A stretch of 64,000 bases of DNA from Herbiconiux moechotypicola (GTDB lineage Bacteria > Actinomycetota > Actinomycetes > Actinomycetales > Microbacteriaceae). The first letter of the stretch is position 1; every line of letters starts with the position of its first letter. The stretch lies in assembly GCF_024979255.1 (NCBI RefSeq), contig NZ_JANLCN010000009.1, positions 1 to 64,000 on the forward strand, given 5' to 3'. A model generated the notes under the pieces. That model saw only the letters and a list, made by a program, of their open reading frames with translations, was not told where the DNA came from and ran no database searches. This document shows, piece by piece, positions 28,225-37,613 of this stretch. Both the position numbers and the translations under genes were made by a program.

Positions 28225-29274
28225 ATGGCGAACCCCACCGACTGGGCCGTCGAAGCACACGGCCTCGTCAAGGTGTTCGGAGACAACCGCGCGGTCGACG
28301 GCGTCGACCTCAGCGTGCGCACCGGCACCGTCTACGGCGTGCTCGGTCCGAACGGGGCCGGCAAGACCACCACCATCCGCATGCTCGCCACCCTGCTCAA
28401 GCCCGACGGCGGCGAGGCCACCGTCTTCGGCCACGACGTGCAGCGCGAGGCGCAGATCGTGCGCCAGCTCATCGGCGTCACCGGGCAGTACGCCAGCGTC
28501 GACGAGACGCTCTCCGCCACCGAGAACCTCGTGCTCTTCTCCCGTCTCAACGGGCTGAGCCGGGCGGATGCGCGGCGCAAGTCGGCCGAGCTGCTCGAGG
28601 AGTTCGGTCTCACCGAGGCCGCCAAGCGTCCGCTCAAGAAGTTCTCCGGCGGCATGCGCCGTCGCCTCGACCTGGCCGCCAGCCTCATCTCGCAGCCGCC
28701 CCTCATCTTCCTCGACGAGCCCACCACCGGCCTCGACCCGCGCACGCGATCGCAGATGTGGGACACCATCCGCCGCCTCGTCGCCACCGGCTCGACCGTG
28801 CTGCTCACCACGCAGTACCTCGACGAGGCCGACCAGTTGGCCGACCGCATCGCGGTGATCGACCGCGGCATCGTGGTGGCCGAGGGCACCGCCGACGAGC
28901 TCAAGGCGAGCGTCGGTCAGGCCTCGCTGCTGCTGCGCCTCGCCGACGCCGCCAATCTCGAGCGGGCGCGCTTCGCGATCCTCGACGTGCTCGGGGTCGA
29001 GGCCGTGCTCACCCCGGAGGCGGGCCGCATCACCGCGCCGATGAGCGACCCCGACACCGTCACCGACCTGTTGCTGCGCCTCAGGCAGGACGGCATCGCC
29101 GTCGCCGAGCTGGCCGTGCAGCAGCCCACCCTCGACGAGGTGTTCCTCGCCCTCACCGGACACACGGCGTCCGACGACGACAGCGACGGCAGCGACGACG
29201 ACGGCAGCGCCGACGCCGCGTCCGCCCGCCCCGCCGGCGGCGCCCCCGACCTCGAACTGGAGAACGCGCGATGA
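28225..29274 (+). CDS. DrrA-type ABC exporter ATPase
   Basis: 349 aa. Walker A GPNGAGKTTTIR (near 40), signature FSGGMRRRLDLA, Walker B LIFLDEPTTGLDP, H-loop LLTTQYLDEADQ: the daunorubicin-resistance ATPase family. A C-terminal domain with QQPTLDEVFLALTG is diagnostic. The last ~30 residues form an Asp/Ser-rich tail. ATG 28225 follows aaagga by 7 nt; an ATG at 28177 is less likely. Ends in a 4-nt overlap with its permease. Confidence 0.92.
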   Translation: MANPTDWAVEAHGLVKVFGDNRAVDGVDLSVRTGTVYGVLGPNGAGKTTTIRMLATLLKPDGGEATVFGHDVQREAQIVRQLIGVTGQYASVDETLSATENLVLFSRLNGLSRADARRKSAELLEEFGLTEAAKRPLKKFSGGMRRRLDLAASLISQPPLIFLDEPTTGLDPRTRSQMWDTIRRLVATGSTVLLTTQYLDEADQLADRIAVIDRGIVVAEGTADELKASVGQASLLLRLADAANLERARFAILDVLGVEAVLTPEAGRITAPMSDPDTVTDLLLRLRQDGIAVAELAVQQPTLDEVFLALTGHTASDDDSDGSDDDGSADAASARPAGGAPDLELENAR

Positions 29275-30086
29275 CCACCGCGACCATCACCCCCGGTGCC
29301 AGCCGCACCCTCAAGAACCACGTCAGCATCGCGCAGACCGTCCAGAACTCGTTCAGCATGGCCGCCCGCGGGCTCATCAAGATCCGCCGCACCCCCGAGC
29401 AGCTCATCGACGTCACGGTGCAGCCGATCATCTTCACGCTGATGTTCACCTACATCTTCGGCGGGGCGATCGCCGGGAGCGTGGCCGACTACCTGCCCAC
29501 GCTCATCCCGGGCATCCTCGTCCAGACCGTCATCACGACCAGTGTCGTGACCGGGGTGCAGCTGAGAGAGGACATGGACAAGGGCGTGTTCGACCGCTTC
29601 AAGTCCCTGCCGATCGCCCGCATCGCGCCGCTCTCGGGCGCGCTGCTGGCCGACACCGTGCGCTACGCCATCGCGACCACGCTCACCTTCACGATGGGCT
29701 TCATCATGGGCTACCGGCCCGGCGGCGGCTTCGGCTTCGTGGTGCTGGCTGGTCTGCTGGTCATCGCCTGCTCGTGGGCCATCAGCTGGATCTTCGCGTT
29801 CTTCGGCGTCATCGCCCGGAGCGCCGCGAGCGTGCAGGGCATCTCGTTCCTCGTCCTCTTCCCGCTCACGTTCCTCTCGAACGCCTTCGTCTCGCCCGAC
29901 ACCATGCCCGACTGGCTGGCGGCGTTCGTGAACATCAACCCGGTCTCTCACCTCGTGACGGCGGTGCGCGAGCTTGCCAACAGCGGCGCATGGACCGCCG
30001 ACGCCGGGGTCGCCCTGCTCGGCGCCGCGGTGATCGTGGCGATCTTCGCCCCGCTCACCGTGCGGGCCTACATGAAGAAGGCCTGA
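29271..30086 (+). CDS. DrrB-type ABC exporter permease
   Basis: 271 aa ABC-2 permease with about six helices. Typical features: RRTPEQLIDVTVQPIIFTLM, FRSLP-like FKSLPIARIAPLSGALL, and the NAFVSPDTMPDWLAAFVNIN loop before the last helix. ATGA overlap with the ATPase. Together they would export a hydrophobic drug or lipid. Its 3' end lies in a 17-bp tandem duplication and meets the SARP regulator gene tail to tail; the regulator may control the exporter (inference). Confidence 0.92.
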   Translation: MTTATITPGASRTLKNHVSIAQTVQNSFSMAARGLIKIRRTPEQLIDVTVQPIIFTLMFTYIFGGAIAGSVADYLPTLIPGILVQTVITTSVVTGVQLREDMDKGVFDRFKSLPIARIAPLSGALLADTVRYAIATTLTFTMGFIMGYRPGGGFGFVVLAGLLVIACSWAISWIFAFFGVIARSAASVQGISFLVLFPLTFLSNAFVSPDTMPDWLAAFVNINPVSHLVTAVRELANSGAWTADAGVALLGAAVIVAIFAPLTVRAYMKKA

Positions 30087-30111
30087 GCCTCAGCAAGGCC
30101 TGAGCCTCAGC
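30078..30111. repeat. 17-bp tandem duplication at convergent gene ends
   Basis: aaggcctgagcctcagc occurs twice without a gap (30078-30094, 30095-30111). The first copy holds the permease stop, the second the stop of the minus-strand regulator. It looks like a recent slippage or repair duplication that spaced two genes which previously overlapped or abutted. Confidence 0.8.
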
Positions 30112-33100
30112 CGGTCCAGCCCCACGACCACGGCCCGGGCGTGCGCAGCAGTGCTGCGACACGCTCGGGCTGGTCGTCGTGGGGGAGGGCCGCGGCGGCA
30201 GCGCGGGCGGCGGCGACGGTCTCCGGATGCACGGCGCGGGCGAAGCGCTCGAAGAGCGGCGGCAGGTGCAGGGCCGGGGTGTCCTGCCGCGAGGCCATGG
30301 CCTCGGCCAGGGCGAGCAGCTCGAGCGGCACGGCGACCGGGATCGACGGCGCGCACTCGGCGGCCCACACCGCGAGCCCCACGATCGACGATCCGAGCAC
30401 GGGCCGGTCGGTGTAGCCCCGCGACGGGCCACGGAGACTCGCGAGCGTGCGGGCGCGGAGGCGCCGGGCCAGCCGCAGCCGTTCGCCGGCCGTTCCGGTG
30501 CCGTCGAGCACCAGGGCCGCCAGCGTCGCCGACAGCACCATGCGGTACCACGGCGAGGAGCGCATCCGCGGGGCGCTGAACGTGTCGGCGGCCCGCTGGT
30601 ACACGGCCCGCGCCTCGGCCACCTGCCCGGCGGCCCGGTACACCTCGGCGAGACCGGCCAGCCCGATCGACGACACCTCGATCCCGTCGTCGACCTCTCC
30701 CGACGACACGGTGAGCCGCTCGAACACCGCTCGCGCCTCGTCGAGGTCGCCGACGGCGATCTGATTCGTGGCGATGACCCACTCGAGCTGGCGCAGGTCG
30801 CCGTCGGCGCCGAGCGCCACGAGACCCTCGCGGGAGCCCCCCGCCCACTCGAGGGCGAGGCGGGGCTCGCCGGCCTGGCTGTAGAGGGCGCCGAGCATCT
30901 GCCCGCCCATGGCCGTACCCCAGGTGTCGCCCAGCGCATCCGCCATGCGCACCGCTGCTCTGGCTAGCGCGATGGCGTCGTCCCTCCGACCCTCGTTCTC
31001 GGCGGCGATGCTGCCGACGAGGTTGCCGAGGAGCGCGCTGCGAGGGTCGGGCGAGTCGATCGCGCGCTGCACGGCGGCGTGCAACGACCGCTCGGTGCGC
31101 GCCGAGAGCACGACGTCGACCATGGTGGCCAGGCGCGGATCGCTCGCCGTCCAGACCGCGGCGAGCGCGCGCAGCCGCGAGAGCGGCCGCACCGCGAACC
31201 GCAGGTCGACGATCATCATGTGCGCCACCGTGAACACGAGCCCCACGGCCAGCTGCGCCGTCTTCTCATCGTCGCCGTCGTCTTCGGGGCGATAGGCCGT
31301 GACCGCTCCGAACACGGCCCGGCCGAACGCCATCACCTCTCCGTGGGCGCTCCTGAGCGCCCAGTAGTGGGCGAGCAGGGCGTACACGGCCACGACCACG
31401 TCGGGTCGCGCGGCGTCGATGGCGCGGCGCAGCACGTCGATGAGGTTCTCCTCGTCGGCGGCGATCGCGGCGAAGGCGGCCACCTGCTCCGCCCCGTCGC
31501 TGCGGGCGATGTGGTGCGCGGCGAAGGCGTCGGCCCAGACGAAGAGGGCCTCCTGCACCTCGCCGCTCTCCCCGGCGGCGCGCAGCCGGTCGCGACCGAA
31601 CTCGCGGACCGTCTCGAGCATCCTGAACCTCACCCCGCTGCGCCCCTCGGCGACGACGAGCAGCGATTGGGCGACCAGCGTGTCGAGCAGGTCGGCGACT
31701 GCGTCGGCCTCGCCGCCCAGAACCGAGGCCGCGCCGTCGAGGGTGAAGCCGTCGGCGAACTCCGAGCAGCGCACCAGCGCCCGCTGTTCGGCCGTGCCGA
31801 GCAGGTTCCAGCTCCACTCGATCACCGCGAGCAGCGTGCGGTGCCGCTCGGGGGCGGAGCGGTCTCCCCCCGAGAGCAGCACGAAGCGGTTCGAGAGCCG
31901 GCGTTCGACCTCGTCGACGCCGAGTGAGCGGATGCGCGCCGCGGCGAGCTCGATGGCCAGCGGCAGGCCGTCGAGGCGCTCGCAGAGCCGTGCCACGGTC
32001 TCGAGCGGGAGCAGGGCGCCCGGCCGGGCGGCGGTCGCGCGGTCGACGAACAGCCGAACGGCGGGGTCGTCGAGCAGGTCGTGGGGGTCGTCGGAACCGG
32101 CAGGGCGCCCGAGCGGCGGCAGCGGGTACACGCGCTCGGCGGCGATGGCGAGCGGGGTTCGGCTCGTGGTGAGCACGACCAGCTCGGGCAGTTCGGAGGT
32201 GAGCTCGCTGCACCACTCCGCGGCCGCGTCGACAATGTGCTCGCAGTTGTCGAGCACGAGGAGCGTTCGACCCTCGCCGAGGCGGTTGAGGATGCGGGTG
32301 CGGAGGTCGGCGCGCACCAGGTGGTCGGCCAGGCGCGAGCTCGTGGCGGCCTCACGGATGCCGAGCGCCGAGCCGAGGGCGAACACGAGGTCGTCGCCGG
32401 CCCGCACACCCGCGAGCTCCACCACGTACACGGCGTCGAAGCGGCGCGAGCCCCCGGGCAGTGTTCTGCGCGTGGCGCGGGCAGCCAGCTCCTGCGCCAC
32501 GCGGGTCTTGCCGAGACCTCCGGCGCCCAGGACGGTGGTGACGCGCGACCGCTCGAGGAGCGCCTCGAGCGCGGTGATGTCGTGGTCGCGGCCGAGCAGC
32601 TCGTTCGGCGCGGCGCGGACCCCGCGCACGACGACCGGGGTGGAGGCCGCGGTGAGGGCGAGGGCCGTGGCGGCGAGTGAGGTCGCCTCCCGCTGCAGCA
32701 GGTCGAGGTTGAGCTCCTGCAGCGGCAGCGAGGGGCTGCTGCCGAACGCGTCCTGCACCCGCTCGCGGAACTCCGCGAACACCGCCAGGGCCTCGGTGGG
32801 CCGCCCCTGCTCGTCGAGCGCCCGCATGAGCAGCAGGTGGGCCCGGTCGTCGAACGGTGCACCGGAGGCAGCACGCCGGGCGGCCGTGACGGCGGGCCGG
32901 CCGAGCCTGAGGGCCGCCTCCGCCGCCGTGACGGCGAGGGCGTGCTCCGCGGCAGCCGCTCGTTCGCGCAGCGCCCGGCCGAGCTCGTCGTCGAACTCCG
33001 CACCCGCCTCGCCCCGCCACAGCTCGAGCGCGCCCGAGGCGAGCGCGGCGGCGGTCTCCGCGTCGTCGCGGTCGAGTGCTGCGGCCGTCTCGACGACCGC

Positions 33101-33463
33101 GCGCTCGGCCCGCGCCAGGTCGCTGCCGTCGCTCCCGAGCCGGTAGCCCGACGGTGTCGACTCCACCACACCGTCGCCCGCCGCGGCGCGCACCCGCGAC
33201 ACGAGGGCCTGCAGTGCCGCCTTGGCTCCGCGAGGGGCGTCGTCGCCCCAGATGTCGTCCACCAGCGCCGGCACCCCCACCGTGGCCGGCGCCGCGAGCG
33301 CCAGCGCGACGAGGAGCGCCTTCGACCTCGCTCCCGACGGCTCGACCAGCTCACCCGCCGCCGTGCGCACCTGCACCGGGCCGAGCATCCGCACCAGTGG
33401 CGGGCGCGAGAGTGTGTCGGGCGCCCCCGCATCCGGCACCCCGCCGACCTCGTCTCCGCTCAC
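30107..33463 (-). CDS. SARP/AfsR-type regulator with BTAD, NB-ARC and TPR regions
   Basis: 1118 aa. Winged-helix DNA-binding domain (~22-110, LVDDIWGDDAPRGAKAALQALV...SGYRLG), bacterial transcriptional activation domain with TPRs (~115-260), NB-ARC/STAND ATPase (P-loop LGAGGLGKT at 312-320; LLVLDNCEH Walker B; SRTPLAIAAERVYPLPPLG), then ~500 residues of helical TPR-like repeats. Such proteins switch on secondary metabolism or stress genes after ATP-dependent assembly. GTG start. The convergent DrrAB exporter is the nearest candidate target. Confidence 0.88.
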   Translation of the reverse strand: MSGDEVGGVPDAGAPDTLSRPPLVRMLGPVQVRTAAGELVEPSGARSKALLVALALAAPATVGVPALVDDIWGDDAPRGAKAALQALVSRVRAAAGDGVVESTPSGYRLGSDGSDLARAERAVVETAAALDRDDAETAAALASGALELWRGEAGAEFDDELGRALRERAAAAEHALAVTAAEAALRLGRPAVTAARRAASGAPFDDRAHLLLMRALDEQGRPTEALAVFAEFRERVQDAFGSSPSLPLQELNLDLLQREATSLAATALALTAASTPVVVRGVRAAPNELLGRDHDITALEALLERSRVTTVLGAGGLGKTRVAQELAARATRRTLPGGSRRFDAVYVVELAGVRAGDDLVFALGSALGIREAATSSRLADHLVRADLRTRILNRLGEGRTLLVLDNCEHIVDAAAEWCSELTSELPELVVLTTSRTPLAIAAERVYPLPPLGRPAGSDDPHDLLDDPAVRLFVDRATAARPGALLPLETVARLCERLDGLPLAIELAAARIRSLGVDEVERRLSNRFVLLSGGDRSAPERHRTLLAVIEWSWNLLGTAEQRALVRCSEFADGFTLDGAASVLGGEADAVADLLDTLVAQSLLVVAEGRSGVRFRMLETVREFGRDRLRAAGESGEVQEALFVWADAFAAHHIARSDGAEQVAAFAAIAADEENLIDVLRRAIDAARPDVVVAVYALLAHYWALRSAHGEVMAFGRAVFGAVTAYRPEDDGDDEKTAQLAVGLVFTVAHMMIVDLRFAVRPLSRLRALAAVWTASDPRLATMVDVVLSARTERSLHAAVQRAIDSPDPRSALLGNLVGSIAAENEGRRDDAIALARAAVRMADALGDTWGTAMGGQMLGALYSQAGEPRLALEWAGGSREGLVALGADGDLRQLEWVIATNQIAVGDLDEARAVFERLTVSSGEVDDGIEVSSIGLAGLAEVYRAAGQVAEARAVYQRAADTFSAPRMRSSPWYRMVLSATLAALVLDGTGTAGERLRLARRLRARTLASLRGPSRGYTDRPVLGSSIVGLAVWAAECAPSIPVAVPLELLALAEAMASRQDTPALHLPPLFERFARAVHPETVAAARAAAAALPHDDQPERVAALLRTPGPWSWGWTG

Positions 33464-33564
33464 CCCCGCAAGCCTAGGGCCGGGGAGTGCCGTACGCAGC
33501 AGCGCGTGCCCAGGGTCTGATCAGGGCGGCGTGCCACACTGGAGGCAAGGCCGCCGCGCGGCCT

Positions 33565-33605
33565 CCGGACGAGGGCGCAGTACCCGGAGAGCGACAAGAC
33601 TGACC
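33565..33605 (+). promoter_or_regulatory. Guanidine-III riboswitch (mini-ykkC)
   Basis: The conserved blocks are present in order: ccggacgag, gtacccgg and gacaagac. A loop cagt (33579-33582) is complementary to actg (33599-33602), as needed for the pseudoknot. The SugE ribosome site (gaggga, 33608-33613) begins right after the element, so guanidine binding should expose it. This matches the known association of guanidine riboswitches with SMR guanidinium exporters. A ggaggc...gcctcc hairpin (33541-33566) just upstream overlaps its first two bases. Confidence 0.85.
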
Positions 33606-33622
33606 ATGAGGGAGTGGTCGTC

Positions 33623-33937
33623 GTGTCGTGGATCGTGCTCATCGCATCCGGGGTTCTCGAGGCCGTCTGGGCGACCGCGCTCGGGCGCTCCGCCGGGTTC
33701 ACCAGGCTCTGGCCGACGGTCGTGTTCGGGGTGGCGCTGGTCGCCTCGATGGGCGGGCTCGCGTTCGCGCTGCGCACCATCCCGGTCGGCACCGGCTACG
33801 CCGTCTGGGTCGGCATCGGCGCGTCGCTCACCGTGCTCTACGGCATGACCCTCGGCGGCGAGGGCTTCTCGCTCGTGCGCACCCTCCTCGTGCTCGGCAT
33901 CGTCGCCTGCGTCATCGGCCTCAAGCTCACCCACTGA
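33623..33937 (+). CDS. gdx: SMR-family guanidinium exporter (SugE/Gdx)
   Basis: 104 aa with four helices and the conserved membrane Glu in SGVLEAVWATALG (the SugE/Gdx form), then GFTRLWPTV and PVGTGYAVWVGIGA. GTG 33623 is chosen over GTG 33614 because gaggga (33608-33613) is 9 nt away and the product then starts as in SugE proteins. The guanidine-III riboswitch upstream makes guanidinium/H+ antiport, rather than quaternary ammonium efflux, the likely job. Confidence 0.9.
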   Translation: MSWIVLIASGVLEAVWATALGRSAGFTRLWPTVVFGVALVASMGGLAFALRTIPVGTGYAVWVGIGASLTVLYGMTLGGEGFSLVRTLLVLGIVACVIGLKLTH

Positions 33938-33963
33938 GCGGCGGTCGCGCGGGAGGCGCAGCG

Positions 33964-35022
33964 TCAGGCGGCGAGCAGGTGCACCGCACCGAGGGAGAGC
34001 GCGGCGATGAGCGCCCACGACCCCAGGCCCACGACGAGGGCGCGCCAGCCCGTGCGGGCGAGGGCGGCGAAGCGGATGCTCGACCCGAGCGCGAACAGCG
34101 CCAGCGAGAACAGCACGGTCTGCACCAGGTCTGCGACGTCGAGCACGCCGTTCGTGACAGAGGCGCCGGCGGAGGCGTCGACGAGCGGCAGCACGAAGGT
34201 GCGCACCAGCACCGCAGCCACGAACCCCACGATGAACAGCGGCACCAGCGGCGGCCGCTTCCCCGCCGGCTGCACCACCCGCTCGGGGTGACCCTCGGGC
34301 AGGGCGGCGAGCCGCGCATCCCGCCGCCGTTTGGCCATGCCCACGATCGCCACCATCGGCGCGAGCGTGAGCACCCGCGTGAGCTTCACCACCACGGCCG
34401 CGGCCAGCGCCGCCGGGCCCGCGATCTGCGCGGTCGCCACCACCTGCCCCACGTCGTGCACGCTGAGCCCCACCCACACGCCGAAGTCCTCGGGCGAGAG
34501 GCCGAGCGGGATGCGCAGCGCCGGCAGCACCGCGATGGCGAGCGTTCCGCAGAGGGTCACCAGGGCGATCGGCGTCGCGCTGTCGTCGTCCTTCGACCGG
34601 GTGACCGCGCTCATGGCACCGACGGCGGAGGCCCCGCAGACGGAGAAGCCCGCCGCCACGAGGATCGGCTGCGTGCCGGGGAGCCCCATCACCCGCCCGA
34701 ACCACAGGGTGGCCGCGAAGGTGATGCCCACGATCGCCACGATCACGGCCACCGTCTCCCAGCCGAGGCTCGCGATGTCGACGAGGCTGAGCTTGAGTCC
34801 GAGCAGCACGATGCCGATGCGCAGCAGCCGCCGCGCGGCCAGCCCGAGCCCGGCCTTGAGCGGCCCGTCGAGCATCCGCTGTGCCGCCGGGAGCTGCGCG
34901 ACCACGACGCCGAGCACCACCGCCGCGGTGAGGGTGGGCACCGCGGGCACTGCGAGGTGCACGAGGAACGCGAGGACGGTCGCCGCAGCCGCCACCGCGA
35001 GGCCGGGCAGCAGCCTCGTCAT
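33964..35022 (-). CDS. YeiH-family putative sulfate exporter
   Basis: 352 aa, about ten helices (UPF0324/YeiH). Family marks: LLRIGIVLLGLKLSL, GFSVCGASAVGAMSAV, GLSVHDVGQVVATAQI, and the FALGSSIRFAAL end. The family is tentatively linked to sulfate/sulfonate efflux, not firmly. ATG start. 7 nt after the PMT gene, so both are likely in one transcript; convergent with gdx. Confidence 0.87.
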   Translation of the reverse strand: MTRLLPGLAVAAAATVLAFLVHLAVPAVPTLTAAVVLGVVVAQLPAAQRMLDGPLKAGLGLAARRLLRIGIVLLGLKLSLVDIASLGWETVAVIVAIVGITFAATLWFGRVMGLPGTQPILVAAGFSVCGASAVGAMSAVTRSKDDDSATPIALVTLCGTLAIAVLPALRIPLGLSPEDFGVWVGLSVHDVGQVVATAQIAGPAALAAAVVVKLTRVLTLAPMVAIVGMAKRRRDARLAALPEGHPERVVQPAGKRPPLVPLFIVGFVAAVLVRTFVLPLVDASAGASVTNGVLDVADLVQTVLFSLALFALGSSIRFAALARTGWRALVVGLGSWALIAALSLGAVHLLAA

Positions 35023-35029
35023 GCCCGGG

Positions 35030-36688
35030 TCATCGCCACGTGGGCAGCCAGTAGTGCAGGCTCAGGAACCACGCCGGCACGGGCATCCCCGTCCACACGG
35101 GGTAGAACCACGCCGACACCAGCACGCACACCTCGAGGAACGCCCCCACCAGTACGAGCGACCGCGTGCGCAGCCACCGCGGATCGCCCCGCGACCCGAG
35201 CGCCATCCCGATCACGAAGGTGAGCCCCAGGATCATGTAGGGCTCGAACGCGATCGTGTAGAACTGGAACACCGTGCGGTTGATGTAGAGCAGCCACGGC
35301 AGGTACCCCGCCACCATCCCCATGAGGATGAGACCCACCTGCCACTCGCGCTTGCGCACCAGCCGGTAGACCAGGTAGAAGATCGCCGCCGTCGCAGCCC
35401 ACCAGATGATGGGGTTCGCGATGGAGGTGATGTTCTCGTAGCAGGTGGTGCCGCCGCAGACGGAGTCGTCGACCTGGTTGACGTACATCTGCGTGGGCCG
35501 CACGAGGAACAGCCACGACAGCGGGTTGGCCTGGTAGGGATGCGGCGAGTGCTCGTTGACGTGGTAGTTGTACACCGCCACCTCGAGGTGCCAGAAGTTC
35601 TGCACCGCGAGCGGCACCCACGCGAACGGGCCCGTCCATTCCCCGTTCGAGTCCTGCGCCCAGGTGCGGTACATGCCGCCCGAGGTGGCGAACCAGCCGA
35701 TCCAGGTGACGAGGTAGCTGGCGAGGGCCAGCGGCACGAGCAGCAGGAAGGTGACGGGGCCCTGCTTCAGCACCGCCGAGCTGAACCAGAGTGGGATGCC
35801 GAGCCGGCGCCGGGCGAGTGCGTCGACCACGATGAGGTACACCCCGAACGCGGCGAGGAAGTACAGACCCGACCACTTCACCGAGGAGGCGAGCCCGAAG
35901 GCCACCGCGGCGGCGAGCACCCACGGCCGGTTCCAGAGCGCCGGGCCCCAGTCGGGCGCCCTGCCCTTCGTCTCCTCGGCCCTAGCCACGGCGGCCGCCA
36001 ACCGGGTGGCGTGCCACTGCCGGTCGAGCAGCACCGCGCCGAAGCCGAGCAGCAGGAACAGCGCGACGATGCCGTCGAGGATGCCCACCCGGCTCATCGA
36101 GATGGCGTGCCCGTCGATCGCGAGCAGGAACCCGGCGATCGTGCCGAGCAGGGTGGAGTGCAGCAGCCTCGTGGCGATGAGGGCGGTGAGCAGCACGAGC
36201 AGGATGCCGCACACGGCCACCGCGATGCGCCAGCCGAACGAGCTGTCGGGGCCGAACAGGGCCATGCCCGCGCCGATGATCCACTTGCCGAGCGGCGGAT
36301 GCACGGCGAACGACGCGTTGGTGTGGAACAGCGCCGTGCCGCCCGCGGCGAACTGCCCGTCGACGTCGGCGGGCCAGCTCGCCTCGTAGCCGAGGTTCCA
36401 GGTGGTCCAGGCGTCTTTGACGTAGAAGGTCTCGTCGAACACGAGGCTGTGCGGGTGGGCGAGGTTCACCAGCCGCAGCACGGCGGCGAGGAGGGTGACG
36501 GCGAGCGGTCCGCCCCAGCGCCACATCCGCTCCCGCGCCGGGGTGCTCATGAGCCGCTGCCACCAGTCGTCGAGTCGAGAGCCGGTGGGTTCGGGCGCGG
36601 GCGGTTCGGGCACGGCGGGCGCGTCGGGCTGCGCGGTGGGGCCGGATGCGGGGTCCGGCCCGGATGCGGTCGTCACCTCGGAGCTCAC
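35030..36688 (-). CDS. Polyprenyl-phosphate-mannose protein mannosyltransferase (PMT, GT39)
   Basis: 552 aa integral membrane enzyme with ~11 helices. It moves mannose from polyprenyl-phosphate mannose to Ser/Thr of secreted proteins. The catalytic Asp-Glu is in LVFDETFYVKDAW (first outer loop), followed by VHPPLGKWIIG. The N-terminal ~45 residues are Pro/Ala-rich and cytoplasmic. GTG start: TAGCAT (36700-36695) lies 6 nt upstream with no ribosome site, so probably leaderless. Its donor synthase is at 10806-11567. Confidence 0.93.
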   Translation of the reverse strand: MSSEVTTASGPDPASGPTAQPDAPAVPEPPAPEPTGSRLDDWWQRLMSTPARERMWRWGGPLAVTLLAAVLRLVNLAHPHSLVFDETFYVKDAWTTWNLGYEASWPADVDGQFAAGGTALFHTNASFAVHPPLGKWIIGAGMALFGPDSSFGWRIAVAVCGILLVLLTALIATRLLHSTLLGTIAGFLLAIDGHAISMSRVGILDGIVALFLLLGFGAVLLDRQWHATRLAAAVARAEETKGRAPDWGPALWNRPWVLAAAVAFGLASSVKWSGLYFLAAFGVYLIVVDALARRRLGIPLWFSSAVLKQGPVTFLLLVPLALASYLVTWIGWFATSGGMYRTWAQDSNGEWTGPFAWVPLAVQNFWHLEVAVYNYHVNEHSPHPYQANPLSWLFLVRPTQMYVNQVDDSVCGGTTCYENITSIANPIIWWAATAAIFYLVYRLVRKREWQVGLILMGMVAGYLPWLLYINRTVFQFYTIAFEPYMILGLTFVIGMALGSRGDPRWLRTRSLVLVGAFLEVCVLVSAWFYPVWTGMPVPAWFLSLHYWLPTWR

Positions 36689-36728
36689 CGGCCCATGCTA
36701 ACGGGTGGCCGGGTGCGAGACTGGGGAG

Positions 36729-37547
36729 ATGCTCATCCTCGCCGCGACGCCCATCGGCAACCTCAAAGACGCGTCGCTGCGCCTGATCGAGCTGCTCGAG
36801 GGCGCCGAGGTGGTGGCGGCGGAGGACACCAGGGTGACGGCGAAGCTGCTGCGCGCGCTCGGGGTGGAGAACCGGCCGCGCCTCATCCCGCTGCACGAGC
36901 ACAACGAGCGCGAGAAGGCCGCCTCCCTGGTGGAACTCGCCCGCGACGGTGATCTGGTGCTCGTGAGCGACGCCGGGATGCCCGCCGTCTCCGACCCCGG
37001 CTATCAGCTGGTCGCCGCCGCCGTGGCCGCCGGGGTGGGGGTGACCGTCGTGCCCGGTCCTTCCGCCGTGGTGACGGCGCTGGCGCTCTCCGGACTGCCG
37101 ACGGATCGCTTCACCTTCGAGGGCTTCCTGCCGCGCAAGCGCGGCGAGCGCACGGCGGCGTTCCGCGCCCTCGCCCGCGAACCCCGCACGATGGTGTTCT
37201 TCGAGTCGCCGAACCGGCTCGCCGAGTCGCTCACCGACCTCGCGGCCGAGCTCGGCGCCGAGCGCCGCGTGGCGGTCGTGCGCGAACTCACGAAGCTCTA
37301 CGAGGAGGCCAGGCGCGGCACGGCCGCCGAGCTCGCGGAGTGGGCGGCCGCCGGGGTGAAGGGCGAGATCGTGGTGGTGGTGGCGGGTGCCGAGCCGCTC
37401 GCGGTCGACCTCGCCACCGGCGTGGAGCAGGTGCTCGAGCTGGTCTCCGACGGGCAGCGCCTCAAAGACGCCGCCGCCGCGATCGCCGAGGCCACGGGCC
37501 TGTCCCGCCGCGATCTCTACGAGGGCGCACTCGCGTCACGCCGCTGA
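36729..37547 (+). CDS. rsmI: 16S rRNA 2'-O-ribose C1402 methyltransferase
   Basis: 272 aa. Typical RsmI opening MLILAATPIGNLKDASLR, then AAEDTRVT, SDAGMPAVSDPGYQL (SAM site), VPGPSAVVTALALSGL and FEGFLPRKRGER. ATG 36729 rather than an upstream GTG, since it begins the conserved motif. Divergent from the PMT gene, the usual pairing in actinobacteria. With GAGACT 6 nt upstream it may be leaderless. Confidence 0.95.
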   Translation: MLILAATPIGNLKDASLRLIELLEGAEVVAAEDTRVTAKLLRALGVENRPRLIPLHEHNEREKAASLVELARDGDLVLVSDAGMPAVSDPGYQLVAAAVAAGVGVTVVPGPSAVVTALALSGLPTDRFTFEGFLPRKRGERTAAFRALAREPRTMVFFESPNRLAESLTDLAAELGAERRVAVVRELTKLYEEARRGTAAELAEWAAAGVKGEIVVVVAGAEPLAVDLATGVEQVLELVSDGQRLKDAAAAIAEATGLSRRDLYEGALASRR

Positions 37548-37613
37548 CCGTCACGCCCCCGCCTCGGCGTCACACAGCGGGCCGGGCGGCTGGCGGCCTT
37601 TAGGATGGTCAGC

